Counted from the first letter of the stretch, positions 10,205-20,563 are shown. The stretch: 64,000 bases of DNA from Deinococcus planocerae (GCF_002869765.1 NZ_PNOR01000024.1:1-64000), one strand, 5' to 3'. A program made the numbers and translations. Notes: a model not told the origin generated them from the letters alone.

Positions 10205-10975
10205 TTTGCAGCGCACGTCCTTGCCGAAGTACTTCTGGCTCAGCGCCGCGTAGGCGCCGCCCTGCATGACGCGGCCCAGGCCCGCGTTCAGGGCGAGGCG
10301 GGTGGAGTCGTTGTCCTCGCGCAGCATGATCCCGGTGGGCACGCTCCACAGCTCCGGGCCGAGGTGGATGTTCGCCTTGGGGAAGGTCTTTTTCAGGCCG
10401 GGCTCCATGACGCTGTAGACGAAGGTGGCGTCCACCGCACGCGAGAGCACGGCGAACATCAGGTCGTTCGAGGTGGCGTAGACGTTCACGCGCTTCTCGA
10501 AGGGGAGTTTTTGCGCGTACGCCTGCATGATCGACCCGGCGCTCACGCCGATGGTCTTGCCCACGAGGTCGGTGTGTCTGTTCAGCCGGGGGTCGAGCGA
10601 CAGCAGCGACACGCCCGCGCAGGCGGTCGGCGCTGTGAAGTCCGTCCTGTTCTCGCGGGTGCGGGTGATGCCCAGGGCGCTGATCGCCACGTCGGCCCGG
10701 TCCTCCTGGAGGCGGGTCAGCAGCCCGTCGATGGGCACGGTCTCGAAGCTCACGCGCACGCCGAGGTCGGCGGCGAGCAGCCGCACGAGGTCGACCTCGA
10801 ACCCCGCATACTGCCCGGCGTTGTCGAGGGTAAAGGAGGGAATGTCGCCCGGCGTCGCCACCCGCAGCACGCCCGCCGCCCGAATCTCGGGGAGCGTGCG
10901 CGCCCCGGCGTGCGGGGAGGCGAGGAGGGCGAGCAGGGCGACGGTCAGGGCCAGGGGAGAGCGGCGGGTCGGCAT
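10199..10975 (-). CDS. Orphan amino-acid ABC transporter solute-binding protein (family 3)
   Basis: This 258-aa periplasmic protein has a Sec signal peptide cleaved near residue 25 (LLASPHAGA). It then has the SBP family 3 fold: 'LRVATPGDIPSFTLDNAG', 'GFEVDLVRLLAADLGV', 'ISALGITRTRENRTDFTAP' and 'LVGKTIGVSAGSIMQAYA'. The family binds polar amino acids or related small molecules and delivers them to a membrane permease. No permease or ATPase gene is adjacent, so it either works with a distant transporter or has another role such as sensing. Ligand identity is not predictable from the visible residues. Confidence 0.85.
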   Translation of the reverse strand: MPTRRSPLALTVALLALLASPHAGARTLPEIRAAGVLRVATPGDIPSFTLDNAGQYAGFEVDLVRLLAADLGVRVSFETVPIDGLLTRLQEDRADVAISALGITRTRENRTDFTAPTACAGVSLLSLDPRLNRHTDLVGKTIGVSAGSIMQAYAQKLPFEKRVNVYATSNDLMFAVLSRAVDATFVYSVMEPGLKKTFPKANIHLGPELWSVPTGIMLREDNDSTRLALNAGLGRVMQGGAYAALSQKYFGKDVRCKS

Positions 10976-11149
10976 GGGCGGGGTCCTTTCGGGGAGGAGG
11001 CGTGCGGGGAAACGTTCACGGCAGCTTAAGAGAAGGGTTCTGTCAGACCCATGACACCCACGTTGTTAAAGGGAGGCGCCCTCCGGCCCCCGTCGCCCGG
11101 CAGGATGGGGGAGGCGGGGTCGCCGGGACAGGTTGCTATGCTGCCGGGC

Positions 11150-11323
11150 ATGGTGCTCTGGCTGGTCGTGCTGTTCACCCTCCTGAGCGCGAGCCTGATC
11201 CTCGCGCTGACCCTCGGTCCGCTCAAGGCGGCGGCGAACGTCCGGGTGATCCGGCTCTTCGCGGCGGTGCAGTACGCGGCGGCCCTCCTGCTGGCGGGCG
11301 CCCGCCTGACGGGGCAGGCGTGA
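11150..11323 (+). CDS. 57-aa two-helix membrane protein
   Basis: This small protein has two hydrophobic helices (residues 1-20, 'MVLWLVVLFTLLSASLILAL', and about 36-52) separated by a short basic segment. The ATG at 11150 is preferred over upstream ATGs because TATGCT (11137-11142) lies seven bases before it, matching the leaderless rule in this window. The stop overlaps the GTG of the MBL-fold gene, so it is the first gene of an operon with the hydrolase and purD. I do not recognise the family. Confidence 0.6.
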   Translation: MVLWLVVLFTLLSASLILALTLGPLKAAANVRVIRLFAAVQYAAALLLAGARLTGQA

Positions 11324-12251
11324 CGGCCCCGGACGCGGCGGTGCGCACCCTCGACCTGCACTTCCAGGGGGTGCCCGGCGTGATCGCCGCCTCGGTCTTT
11401 GAGACCGGGGACGGCCTCGCCGTCGTGGACGTGGGGCCGGGAAGCACCCTGCCGGAGCTGGAATCGGGCCTCGCCTCCCTGGGCGCCTCCCTCGCGGACG
11501 TGCGGCACGTCTTTCTGACCCACATCCACCTCGACCACGCCGGGGCGACAGGGACGATTCTGGACCGGGTGCCCGGCGCGCGGGCCTACGTCCACGAGCG
11601 CGGGGCGGCGCACCTCTCCCGACCGGGGCGGCTGCTCGCCAGCGCGGCCCAGATCTACGGGGGCGAGATGGACCGCCTGTGGGGCGAGATGCGGCCCGTG
11701 GAGCCCGGGCGCCTGACCGTCCTCGCGGGCGGCGAGACGCTGCGGGTCGGGAGGCTGGAGGTGCGCCCGCTGTATACACCGGGCCACGCCGTCCACCACC
11801 TCGCCTACCACGCCGGGGACGACCTCTTCGTGGGGGACGTGGGCGGCATCCGGCTCTCGGAGCGGCAGACCCCGCGCGCCCCCACCCCACCGCCCGACAT
11901 CGACCTTCCGGCGTGGCGGGAAAGCGTCGCCGCCCTGCGGGGGCTGGGCGCCCGCACCCTGCACCTCGCCCACTTCGGCGCGTCCCCCGACTCGGCGGAT
12001 CACTGGGACGGCCTGCTCGCCTCCCTGGACGTGGACGCCGCCCGGGTCCGCGAGGGGCTGGAGCGCGGCCAGGACGCGGAGGAACTCACCGGGGCCTTCA
12101 CCCGCGCCCTGCTGGACGAGCTGCGGGGGCAAGACCCCGAGCTGCCGGGGCGCTACGAGTTCGCCTGCCCCCCCTGGATGAGCGTGCAGGGGCTGGTGCG
12201 CTACTGGACTCGGGCGGCGGCGCGGGGCCGGGCCACGGGAGACGGGGGCTG

Positions 12252-12252
<1 letters not shown>
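11320..12252 (+). CDS. MBL-fold metallo-hydrolase
   Basis: This 310-aa protein belongs to the metallo-beta-lactamase superfamily. The zinc-binding motif 'THIHLDH' is near residue 68, with downstream ligands in '[14 protein letters not shown]' and 'VGDVGG' and a late His in '[11 protein letters not shown]'. Such enzymes include thioesterase-like and glyoxalase II-like hydrolases; the extra C-terminal helical domain of about 100 residues occurs in several uncharacterised members. The substrate is unknown. The gene overlaps the small membrane protein (GTGA) and shares a base with the purD start (TGATG), so the three are translationally coupled. Confidence 0.85.
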
Positions 12253-13501
<1,249 letters not shown>

Positions 13502-13505
<4 letters not shown>

Positions 13506-13531
13506 CCCCTGCCCACCTCACGCGCTAGCAT
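13502..13531 (+). promoter_or_regulatory. tRNA-Leu promoter
   Basis: TTGACC (13502-13507) and TAGCAT (13526-13531) are separated by 18 bp, placing the transcript start about 20 bp before the tRNA. The -35 overlaps the purD stop codon. The tRNA-Val promoter later in the window has the same two hexamers. Confidence 0.75.
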
Positions 13532-13558
13532 CCGCCTGCCCCGGACGCCGGGGTGAGG

Positions 13559-13641
<83 letters not shown>

Positions 13642-13656
13642 GCACAGCGGCACTGG

Positions 13657-13679
13657 CCCCTGCCCCGGCAGGGGTTTTT
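13657..13679 (+). terminator. Intrinsic terminator after tRNA-Leu
   Basis: CCCCTGCC (13657-13664) and GGCAGGGG (13667-13674) form an 8-bp stem directly followed by five Ts. Confidence 0.9.
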
Positions 13680-13706
13680 GCTTGCGCGGAGGCTACCTGC
13701 TAGAGT
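13678..13706 (+). promoter_or_regulatory. secG promoter
   Basis: TTGCTT (13678-13683) and TAGAGT (13701-13706) have 17-bp spacing and lie about 65 bp before the secG ATG, giving a normal leader with a ribosome site. The -35 begins within the T run of the tRNA terminator. Confidence 0.55.
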
Positions 13707-13772
13707 CGCTTCAGCAACGGCTGGCCGGAGGTCCCGAGGGACCGATCTCCCAGCCCTTCCCCGAGGTAACCC

Positions 13773-13997
13773 ATGATCCTGACCCTCTTCATCATCCTCT
13801 TCGCCCTCGTGTGCGTGGGGCTCGTGTTCTTCGTGCTCCTTCAGGTGCCCAAGCAGGCGGGTCTCTCGGCCAGCATGGCCTCCGGCGGCTCGCTGCTCGG
13901 CGGGCGCGGGGTCGAGGGCGGCCTGATCCGCACCACCAGCGTGCTCGGCGGGTTGTTCATGCTGCTCGCCCTCCTGATCGGCGTCGTCTCGCGCTGA
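13773..13997 (+). CDS. secG: Preprotein translocase subunit SecG
   Basis: SecG is the small accessory subunit of the SecYEG translocon and aids SecA-driven export. The 74-aa product has the typical arrangement of two transmembrane helices (about residues 2-22 and 51-71) joined by a loop containing 'QVPKQAGLSASMASGGSLLGG', which matches the conserved Gln/Gly-rich SecG loop. The ATG has an upstream GAGG ribosome site. The gene is monocistronic between two terminators. Confidence 0.92.
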   Translation: MILTLFIILFALVCVGLVFFVLLQVPKQAGLSASMASGGSLLGGRGVEGGLIRTTSVLGGLFMLLALLIGVVSR

Positions 13998-14012
13998 ACG
14001 CCTCCCGAGGGG

Positions 14013-14043
14013 CCGCCGTTCCCAGTCCTGGGGCGGCGGTTTG
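14013..14043 (+). terminator. Terminator after secG
   Basis: CCGCCGTTCCCAG pairs imperfectly with CTGGGGCGGCGG around a short loop, followed by TTT, 15 bp after the secG stop. Confidence 0.7.
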
Positions 14044-14134
14044 CCGTTGGGTGGCCGTGGACCTTCCGCTCGGGATTGCAACTTGTTTCGCTGATAAATA
14101 AGTAACAATCTTCACCCGAACGTAAGGGTTCCTC

Positions 14135-14163
14135 TTGACCTCTTTGGAGTCGGTTCATATATT
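14135..14163 (+). promoter_or_regulatory. Strong sigma-70 type promoter of the peptide ABC operon
   Basis: TTGACC (14135-14140) and TATATT (14158-14163) are spaced by exactly 17 bp. The predicted leader of about 95 nt ends in a GGAGG site before the solute-binding protein gene. This is the clearest consensus-like promoter in the window. Confidence 0.8.
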
Positions 14164-14265
14164 GGCGGCGCTGGAATCCATCTCATCTGTGTCCATCGTC
14201 GCCCGGCGTTTGCCGGGGAGGCGCCCGTATCCTGATCCCCAGTCCCGAGCCTCAGGAGGCTTCCT

Positions 14266-16017
14266 ATGAAGAGAGCAATGTTCGTTGCCCTGGCGATGAC
14301 CCTCGGGTCGGCTGTCGCGGCCCCCTTCGTGTACCCGGCAGCGTGGACGGCGGAGCAGAACACCGCGAACAAGCGCGGCGGCGAGTTCCGCAACTACACC
14401 ATCTCGGACTTCAAGAGCATCAACCCCTTCACCGACGCCGAGGCGGTCAGCATCCCCGGCACGCTGGAGGCGGGTGCGGGGCTGTTCATCCAGGACCCCC
14501 GCAACGACGAGCTGATTCCCTACATGGCCGAGGGCGCCCCGGTGGTCAGCAACGGCGGTCGGCGCTTCGTGGTCAAGATTCGTCCCGGGATGAAGTTCAG
14601 CGACGGTCAGGCGATCACCGCCGACGACTGGATCACCACCTACCGCATCCACACCGACGACAAGGTGGGCAGCAACTCCTACGACAACTTCTTCCTGAGC
14701 AAGAAACCCATCACCGTTCGGAAGATCGACAACTCCACCCTCCAGTTCGACTTCCCGCAGCCCAGTGCCAAGGCCCTCGTCCTGATGAGTTACACGCCCT
14801 GGCCCGACCACATCTTCGGGGCGGCCTACCGCTCGGGCGGCGCGGAAGCGGTCAAGCGGCTGTGGACGCTCGGCACGCCTGCCAACCAGATCGTCTCGCC
14901 GGGCATGTGGACCCTGGAGAGCTACCAGGCGGGCGAGCGCACGGTTCTGAAGAAGAACCCCTACTGGGGCGAGTGGAACAAGGACAGCCGCGGCCAGGCG
15001 CTGCCGTACCTCGACCGCTACTCGTACCGGGTGACCACGGACCTCAACGCCGCGCTCGCCGCGTACCTGGCCGGGCAGATCGATACCTTCGCCCCGCGCA
15101 ACGCCGACGACCTCGCGCAGATCAAGCGGGCCATCGACGGGGGCAACCTCAAGGCGACCTTGCTGCCCAACGTGAGCCCGCAGGCCCAGAGCCAGTGGAT
15201 CACCTTCAACTGGAACAAGGCGTCCGATCCCGACAAGCAGCGCCTCTTCCGTGACGTGCGCTTCCGGCGCGCGATGAGCCACATCGCCAACCGTCAGGCG
15301 ATGGTGCAGCTCGCGCTGGGCGGCCTGGGCAGCGAGAACTACTACTCGGTCTACCCGATCTTCAAGAATTACATCAGCGACGCCGCGCCCAAGTACCGCT
15401 ACGACCTCGCGCAGGCGACCCGGCTGCTCTCGCAGATCGGGTACACCCGCAAGAACGCCCAGGGCTACCTCGTCAACAACGCGGGCAAGGTGCTGGAGTT
15501 CAATCTCTCGACGAACGCGGGCAACACCGTGCGCGAGCAGCTCGGGCGCATCTTCGCGGACGAGGCGAAGAAGGTCGGCGTCAAGGTGAACTTCACGCCC
15601 ATCGACTTCAACAACCTCGTGGGGCAGCTCACCGCCAAGGGCGAGAATCGGCCCTTCGACGCGATCTTGCTCGGTCTCTCGGGCGGCGACAACATCTGGC
15701 CCTTCGGTCAGAACACGGTCCCCTGCGGCGGCAACCTGCACTCGTACAACAATCCCACCAACGGCGCCTGCCTGACCCCGCAGGAGTCTTTGATGACCAA
15801 GCTGTACTACCAGGGCGACGCCACCCTTAACGTGGCCCAGCGCCGCAACATCGGGGCGCAGCTTCTGAAGGCCGAGGCCGAGCTTCAGCCGGTGATCTAC
15901 CTCGTGGGCGGGAACTTCCACGTGACCTTCAACGAGCGCCTGGGCGGCGAGCACCCGCGCGAGCTGATGGACGCCTACTACGGCGCGCGCAACATCGCCC
16001 TGACGTTCATCAAGTAA
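14266..16017 (+). CDS. Peptide ABC transporter solute-binding protein (SBP family 5)
   Basis: This 583-aa periplasmic protein binds oligopeptides or dipeptides and delivers them to the downstream permeases. A signal peptide covers about residues 1-18 (MFVALAMTLGSAVAA). The family-5 fold is evident: 'PGMKFSDGQAITADDWITTY', 'NPYWGEWNKDSRGQALPYLD' and 'FRDVRFRRAMSHIANRQAMV'. It is the first and most strongly expressed gene of a five-gene operon (SBP, two permeases, two ATPases). A stem-loop follows it and may protect its mRNA, a common way to raise SBP levels relative to the membrane components. The start has a good AGGAGG site. Confidence 0.93.
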   Translation: MKRAMFVALAMTLGSAVAAPFVYPAAWTAEQNTANKRGGEFRNYTISDFKSINPFTDAEAVSIPGTLEAGAGLFIQDPRNDELIPYMAEGAPVVSNGGRRFVVKIRPGMKFSDGQAITADDWITTYRIHTDDKVGSNSYDNFFLSKKPITVRKIDNSTLQFDFPQPSAKALVLMSYTPWPDHIFGAAYRSGGAEAVKRLWTLGTPANQIVSPGMWTLESYQAGERTVLKKNPYWGEWNKDSRGQALPYLDRYSYRVTTDLNAALAAYLAGQIDTFAPRNADDLAQIKRAIDGGNLKATLLPNVSPQAQSQWITFNWNKASDPDKQRLFRDVRFRRAMSHIANRQAMVQLALGGLGSENYYSVYPIFKNYISDAAPKYRYDLAQATRLLSQIGYTRKNAQGYLVNNAGKVLEFNLSTNAGNTVREQLGRIFADEAKKVGVKVNFTPIDFNNLVGQLTAKGENRPFDAILLGLSGGDNIWPFGQNTVPCGGNLHSYNNPTNGACLTPQESLMTKLYYQGDATLNVAQRRNIGAQLLKAEAELQPVIYLVGGNFHVTFNERLGGEHPRELMDAYYGARNIALTFIK

Positions 16018-16024
16018 TCAGGCC

Positions 16025-16048
16025 GCCACCACGGCCCCCGGGGGTGGC
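16025..16048 (+). other. Intercistronic stem-loop in the peptide operon
   Basis: GCCACC (16025-16030) and GGTGGC (16043-16048) enclose a GC-rich core, 8 bp after the SBP stop and before the first permease. There is no T run, so mRNA stabilisation or partial termination is more likely than full termination. Confidence 0.5.
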
Positions 16049-16105
16049 TCGCGCGAGCGGGCTGCCCCTACTGCGTGACCCCCCACGGCATCAACAGGAG
16101 CCCCG

Positions 16106-17086
16106 ATGATTCCATTCCTCCTGCGGCGGGCCCTTCAGGCGATCCCGACCCTGCTGCTCGCCAGCGTCCTGATCTTTTTCGTGATCTCGCTCGCCCCCGG
16201 CGACTTTCTGACCCCCGCCAAGCTCAACCCCAACATCAGCCCCGAGCAGATCGCCAACCTCGAGCGCAGCTTCGGCCTCGACCGGCCCGTCTGGCAGCAG
16301 TATTTCCTGTGGCTGGGCAACATGCTGCGCGGGGACTTCGGGCTGTCTTTCCAGTACCAGCAGCCTGTGCTGGGCGTGATCTGGCCGCGCATCGTGAACT
16401 CGCTGTGGCTGGTGCTGCTGATCACGGTGATCTTTTACGCGGTGTCCATCCCGCTCGGGGTATTCGGGGCGGTGCGCCAGAACTCGCTCGGCGACAAGAG
16501 CGTCAACGTCGTGCTGTACTTCCTGCTGGGCTTTCCCTCGTTTTTCATCGCGCTGATCGTCTTGTACTTCATCGTGCAGGCGCGCTTCGCCACGGGGTGG
16601 GACATCCCCATCGGCGGGATGCGCAGCGAGAACCACGCCGAGCTGAGCCCCCTCGCGCAGGCGCTCGACATCGCGCGGCACCTGATCATCCCCGCGCTGA
16701 TCCTGGCGATCACGGACGCGGCGGGCCTGACGCGCGTGATCCGCGGCCAGATGCTGGAGGTTATGCGCTCGGACTACATCCGCACCGCGCGGGCCAAGGG
16801 AGTCAGCGAGAGAACGGCGATCTGGAAGCACACCTTCCGCAACGCGATCTTGCCCATCGTGGCGGGGATCGGCGGCACGCTGCCGGGGCTGATCGGCGGG
16901 GCGGGCTTCATCGAGGTGGTGTTCGCCTACCCCGGAATCACGCCGATGCTCCTGAACGCGATCAATACCCAGGACCTCTACCTCATCGCGGGGTTCACCA
17001 TGATCACGACCGTCTTGCTCATCATCGGCAACGCGATCAGCGACATCCTCCTCGCGGTGGTCGACCCGCGCGTGTCGGTCTCGTAA
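16106..17086 (+). CDS. Peptide ABC transporter permease (DppB type)
   Basis: This 326-aa inner-membrane protein has six hydrophobic segments. The EAA loop that docks the ATPase is visible in 'YIRTARAKGVSERTAIWKHT' near residue 225. The N-terminal 'FLLRRALQAIPTLLLASVL' with 'LAPGDF' is typical of DppB/OppB, and 'GGAGFIEVVFAYPGI' lies near the C-terminus. It pairs with the DppC-type permease 12 bp downstream to form the translocation pore. The ATG has an AGGAG site. Confidence 0.93.
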   Translation: MIPFLLRRALQAIPTLLLASVLIFFVISLAPGDFLTPAKLNPNISPEQIANLERSFGLDRPVWQQYFLWLGNMLRGDFGLSFQYQQPVLGVIWPRIVNSLWLVLLITVIFYAVSIPLGVFGAVRQNSLGDKSVNVVLYFLLGFPSFFIALIVLYFIVQARFATGWDIPIGGMRSENHAELSPLAQALDIARHLIIPALILAITDAAGLTRVIRGQMLEVMRSDYIRTARAKGVSERTAIWKHTFRNAILPIVAGIGGTLPGLIGGAGFIEVVFAYPGITPMLLNAINTQDLYLIAGFTMITTVLLIIGNAISDILLAVVDPRVSVS

Positions 17087-17098
17087 GGAAGGCTTGCC

Positions 17099-18238
17099 GT
17101 GACCACGACCGCTCCCCAGCCCCGGCAAGCCCGCGCCCGCCGCCCCCAGTCGCAGTCGCAGTTCTCGGTCGCGTGGGGCCAATTCCGCAAGAACCGCCTC
17201 GCGCGCATCGGCGGCACTTTCCTGCTGCTGCTCTACGCCCTGGCGATCTTCGCGCCCTTCGTGGCGCCCGACGGCCTGTCGAACTACTCGACCACGAACA
17301 TCACCCGCTTCCACCCGCCGACGCCGGTCCACGTCCGCGACCCGCAGGGCGGGGGCCTGACCCGGCCCTACGTGTACCAGTACGCCCAGCAGCTCAACCT
17401 CGACACCTTCGTGAACGAGTTCAAGCCCACCCAGACCCGCTGCCCGATCTACTTCGGGGTGCGGGGCGACGCGTACCGCCTGCTGGGGCTGATCCCGGGC
17501 AACCTGCACCTCTTCGGCACGGGCAACCCCGACTGCAAGGTCTACCTCTTCGGCGGCGAGGCGCTGGGGCGCGACCTCTTCACCCGCACGATGTACGCCT
17601 CGCAGATTTCGCTGACCATCGGCGTGGGGGCGGTGCTCCTGAGCACGGTCATCGGCCTCTTTATGGGGGCGATGGCGGCCTATTTCGGCGGGATCGCGGA
17701 CACGCTGATCATGCGCCTCGTCGAGGTGCTCGCGTCCATCCCGGGGCTCTTTCTCCTGATCCTGCTGCGGTCGGTCTTTCCGCAGAACATCAACCCGATC
17801 TTCGCCCTGTACATGATCCTGGGGCTGCTCGCCTTCATCTCGTGGGGGGGGCTGGCGCGGGTGGTGCGCGGCCAACTGCTGAGCGTGCGCGAGCAGGATT
17901 TTGTGTCGGCGGCGCGGGCGCTGGGGGCCGGGAACGGGCGCATCATGTGGCGGCACATGCTCCCCACCATGACGACGTACGTGATCGTGCTGCTCAGCCT
18001 CGGCATCCCCGGCGCGATCCTGACGGAATCGGGCCTGAGCTTTCTGGGGATCGGGGCGGTCGAGCCCTACGTGTCGTGGGGCAGCCTGCTCAGCCAGGCG
18101 CAGGAGGGGGGTTTTGCCTCCATCACCCAGCGGCCCTGGGTCCTCATCCCGGGATTCTTCATCGTGCTGACGGTGATGTGCTTCCAGCTCCTGGGCGACG
18201 GGCTGCGCGACGCCTTCGATCCGCGCAAGCGGCAATGA
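17099..18238 (+). CDS. Peptide ABC transporter permease (DppC type) with long periplasmic insert
   Basis: This 379-aa permease has the N-terminal cytoplasmic 'WGQFRKNRLARIGGTF' of OppC/DppC proteins and the EAA loop in 'FVSAARALGAGNGRIMWRHM'. Between helix 1 and the conserved 'GGEALGRDLFTRTMYAS' it carries about 90 residues more than the usual short loop, containing two Cys residues ('TRCPIYFG', 'GNPDCKVYLFG'). The insert would face the periplasm and may contact the binding protein. Length is above the usual 290-310 aa for this reason. A GTG start follows the upstream stop by 12 bp with a GGAAGG site. Confidence 0.92.
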   Translation: MTTTAPQPRQARARRPQSQSQFSVAWGQFRKNRLARIGGTFLLLLYALAIFAPFVAPDGLSNYSTTNITRFHPPTPVHVRDPQGGGLTRPYVYQYAQQLNLDTFVNEFKPTQTRCPIYFGVRGDAYRLLGLIPGNLHLFGTGNPDCKVYLFGGEALGRDLFTRTMYASQISLTIGVGAVLLSTVIGLFMGAMAAYFGGIADTLIMRLVEVLASIPGLFLLILLRSVFPQNINPIFALYMILGLLAFISWGGLARVVRGQLLSVREQDFVSAARALGAGNGRIMWRHMLPTMTTYVIVLLSLGIPGAILTESGLSFLGIGAVEPYVSWGSLLSQAQEGGFASITQRPWVLIPGFFIVLTVMCFQLLGDGLRDAFDPRKRQ

Positions 18239-18291
18239 GGAGGGAACGCGAAGATTCGGGCGCGGGCCACACGCAGGGCCCACCGGGACTG

Positions 18292-18297
18292 TATGAT
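18292..18297 (+). promoter_or_regulatory. Internal -10 for the ATPase half of the peptide operon
   Basis: TATGAT lies six bases before the ATG of an 11-codon reading frame, the same geometry as leaderless genes elsewhere in the window. No clear -35 is visible. It would allow the two ATPase genes to be transcribed separately from the upstream operon. Confidence 0.45.
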
Positions 18298-18303
18298 CCC
18301 CCC

Positions 18304-18339
18304 ATGTTTGCAAGCCCGTGCTCCACGGAGGCCAGATGA
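18304..18339 (+). CDS. Putative 11-residue leaderless leader peptide coupled to the ABC ATPase gene
   Basis: The reading frame encodes [11 protein letters not shown] and ends with a TGA that overlaps the ATG of the downstream ATPase gene (ATGA). It begins six bases after TATGAT. Inside it lies the ACGGAGG ribosome site of the ATPase gene, so ribosomes finishing the peptide would stop on the next start. The peptide may only serve coupling, or may regulate. There is no proof of translation; conservation in related genomes would decide. Confidence 0.35.
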   Translation: MFASPCSTEAR

Positions 18340-19403
18340 CCCTGCCCACGACGGTCCAGACGATGACTGCGCCGAGCGAGACCCTGCTGGCGGTCAACAA
18401 CCTGAAGACGTACTTCTACACCGACGACGGCGTGGTGAAAAGCGTGGACGGGGTGACCTTCCACATCAAGAAGGGCGAGACCCTGGCGGTCGTGGGCGAG
18501 TCGGGCTCGGGCAAGAGCGTGACCAGCCTCTCGATCATGCGTCTGATCGCCTCCCCGCCCGGCAAGATCGCGGACGGTGAGATCTTGTTCGTCGGCAAGG
18601 ACGGCGCGCGAAAGGACCTCGTGCGGCTGCCGGAGGCCGAGATGCGCCGGATTCGCGGCAACGACATCTCGATGATCTTTCAAGAACCCATGACCAGCCT
18701 CAACCCGGTCTACACGGTGGGGGACCAGATCGCCGAGGCCGTGATGCTCCACCAGGGCAAGAACAAGCGCGACGCGATGGGCGTGGCGACCGACATGCTG
18801 CGCTTCGTCGGCATCCCGGCGCCCGAGAAGCGCGTGAACGAGTACCCCCACCAGATGTCGGGCGGGATGCGTCAGCGCGTGATGATCGCGATGGCGCTCT
18901 CGTGCAAGCCCGCCCTCCTGATCGCCGACGAGCCGACCACCGCGCTCGACGTGACGATTCAGGCGCAGATTCTGGACCTGATGCGCACCCTCCAGAAGGA
19001 GGTGGGCATGAGCATCCTCTTCATCACCCACAACCTCGGGGTGGTGGCGGAGATGGCCGACCGGGTGGTCGTGATGTACGGCGGGCGCGTGGTGGAGGAG
19101 GGGGACGTGGTGGAGATCTTCAAGGCGCCGCGCCACCCCTACACGATGGGGCTGCTCAACTCGGTGCCGCGTCCCCAGGACCGCGAGCCGGGCCAGCCCA
19201 AGGCGCGGCTGGAGGCGATTCCCGGCAACGTGCCCAACCCACTGAACCTGCCGCCCGGCTGTCCCTTCGAGCCCCGGTGCAAGTTCGCCGTCCCCGAGTG
19301 CAGCGAGGCGGTGCCGCCGCTGTACGACACGGGCGGCGGCCACACGGCGCGCTGCATCCGCTGGCACGAGTTCGAGCAGGCCCAGCAGGGGGTGGGCGCA
19401 TGA
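18336..19403 (+). CDS. Peptide ABC transporter ATP-binding protein (DppD type)
   Basis: This 355-aa cytoplasmic ATPase energises the peptide permeases. Walker A is 'GESGSGKS' near residue 55, the Q-loop is in '[17 protein letters not shown]', the signature is '[16 protein letters not shown]' and Walker B is '[14 protein letters not shown]', followed by the H-loop '[15 protein letters not shown]'. The C-terminal oligopeptide-transporter domain has the Cys-rich segment '[14 protein letters not shown]', which in this subfamily can hold an iron-sulfur cluster. The ATG at 18336 is chosen for its GGAGG site. The stop overlaps the next gene (ATGA). Confidence 0.94.
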   Translation: MTLPTTVQTMTAPSETLLAVNNLKTYFYTDDGVVKSVDGVTFHIKKGETLAVVGESGSGKSVTSLSIMRLIASPPGKIADGEILFVGKDGARKDLVRLPEAEMRRIRGNDISMIFQEPMTSLNPVYTVGDQIAEAVMLHQGKNKRDAMGVATDMLRFVGIPAPEKRVNEYPHQMSGGMRQRVMIAMALSCKPALLIADEPTTALDVTIQAQILDLMRTLQKEVGMSILFITHNLGVVAEMADRVVVMYGGRVVEEGDVVEIFKAPRHPYTMGLLNSVPRPQDREPGQPKARLEAIPGNVPNPLNLPPGCPFEPRCKFAVPECSEAVPPLYDTGGGHTARCIRWHEFEQAQQGVGA

Positions 19404-20422
19404 CGACCGTGGTGAACCTCAGCACCGTGGGGCGCCCCGTGCCCGCGACCGGCGAGACGCTGCTCGACGTGCGCAGCCTGGAGAAATACTTCCCGATTCG
19501 CGGCGGGCTGCTCTCGCGGGTCGTGGCGAACGTGAAGGCCGTCAACGACGTGTCCTTCCAGCTTGGCCGCGGCGAGGTCGTCGGCCTGGTGGGCGAGTCG
19601 GGCTCGGGCAAGACCACCGCGGGCCGCGCGATCCTGCGGCTGATTGAGCCGACGGGCGGGCAGGTGATCTTCAACGGCACCGACATCACCAAGCTCGGTA
19701 AGGGCGAGCTGCGCGACTACCGCCGCGAGATGCAGATCATCTTCCAGGACCCCTTCGCCTCGCTCAACCCGCGCATGACGGTTTCGGACATCATCGGTGA
19801 GGCGATGCAGATCCACAACCTGCACCCGGGCCGCGAGCGGGTGGACCGCATCGCCGAACTCCTCCAGAAGGTGGGGCTGCGGCCCGAGCACATGCGGCGG
19901 TATCCGCACGAGTTCTCCGGCGGGCAGCGGCAGCGCATCGGCATCGCCCGCGCGCTGGCGGTCAATCCGTCCTTCATCGTGGCGGACGAGCCGGTGTCGG
20001 CGCTCGACGTGTCGATCCAGGCGCAGGTCGTCAACCTCCTTCAGGACCTTCAGGAGGAGCTGGGCCTGACGGTGCTGTTCATCGCGCACGACCTCGCGGT
20101 GGTGGAGTACATCTGCGACCGGATCATCGTGATGTACCTGGGCCGGGTGATGGAGATCGCCCCCAGCCGCGAACTCAACCGCAACCCCAAGCACCCCTAC
20201 ACCGAGGCGCTGCTCTCGGCGGCCCCGGTGCCTGACCCCACCGTCAAGCGCCAGCGGATCATCCTGGAGGGGGACATCCCCAGCCCGATCAACCCGCCCA
20301 GTGGTTGCGTCTTCCGCACCCGCTGCCGTTACGCGGTGGACGAGTGCTCCAAGGTCGTGCCCGAGCTGCGCGAGGTCGCGCCCAGTCACTTCAAAGCCTG
20401 CATCCGCGACGACATTCTGTAA
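19400..20422 (+). CDS. Peptide ABC transporter ATP-binding protein (DppF type)
   Basis: This is the second ATPase of the transporter, 340 aa. Walker A is '[14 protein letters not shown]' near residue 67, the Q-loop is '[14 protein letters not shown]', the signature is '[16 protein letters not shown]', Walker B is '[13 protein letters not shown]' and the H-loop is '[14 protein letters not shown]'. The C-terminal domain has '[15 protein letters not shown]' with the conserved cysteines. The start overlaps the stop of the DppD-type gene by four bases, so equal synthesis of the two halves of the ATPase dimer is expected. The operon ends at an intrinsic terminator. Confidence 0.94.
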   Translation: MTTVVNLSTVGRPVPATGETLLDVRSLEKYFPIRGGLLSRVVANVKAVNDVSFQLGRGEVVGLVGESGSGKTTAGRAILRLIEPTGGQVIFNGTDITKLGKGELRDYRREMQIIFQDPFASLNPRMTVSDIIGEAMQIHNLHPGRERVDRIAELLQKVGLRPEHMRRYPHEFSGGQRQRIGIARALAVNPSFIVADEPVSALDVSIQAQVVNLLQDLQEELGLTVLFIAHDLAVVEYICDRIIVMYLGRVMEIAPSRELNRNPKHPYTEALLSAAPVPDPTVKRQRIILEGDIPSPINPPSGCVFRTRCRYAVDECSKVVPELREVAPSHFKACIRDDIL

Positions 20423-20442
20423 GCTCTGCGCCCTCGGCGGTC

Positions 20443-20471
20443 AGCCCCCCTCGCCCTGTGCGGGGGCTTTT
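20443..20471 (+). terminator. Terminator of the peptide ABC operon
   Basis: AGCCCCC (20443-20449) and GGGGGCT (20462-20468) form a 7-bp stem followed by TTTT. Confidence 0.85.
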
Positions 20472-20511
20472 CATTTCCGCGGTCGCTGGCCCCCTGTCCA
20501 AGCTGTCGCGT

Positions 20512-20540
20512 TTCTGACGAAACCTCTCACACGTCACAAT
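20512..20540 (+). promoter_or_regulatory. Candidate promoter of the DUF4139 gene
   Basis: TTCTGA (20512-20517) and CACAAT (20535-20540) have 17-bp spacing and lie 24 bp before the ATG, which has a CAGGA site. Confidence 0.45.
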
Positions 20541-20563
20541 TCAGCCCGCGGCAGGATGCGGCC

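Noticed and set aside
14155..15954. A 599-codon frame on the minus strand opposite the solute-binding protein gene
   Set aside because: It lacks motifs and is antisense to a clear SBP; GC-bias shadow.
16091..18400. A 769-codon minus-strand frame opposite the permease genes
   Set aside because: It spans two well-supported permease genes and their junction; shadow.
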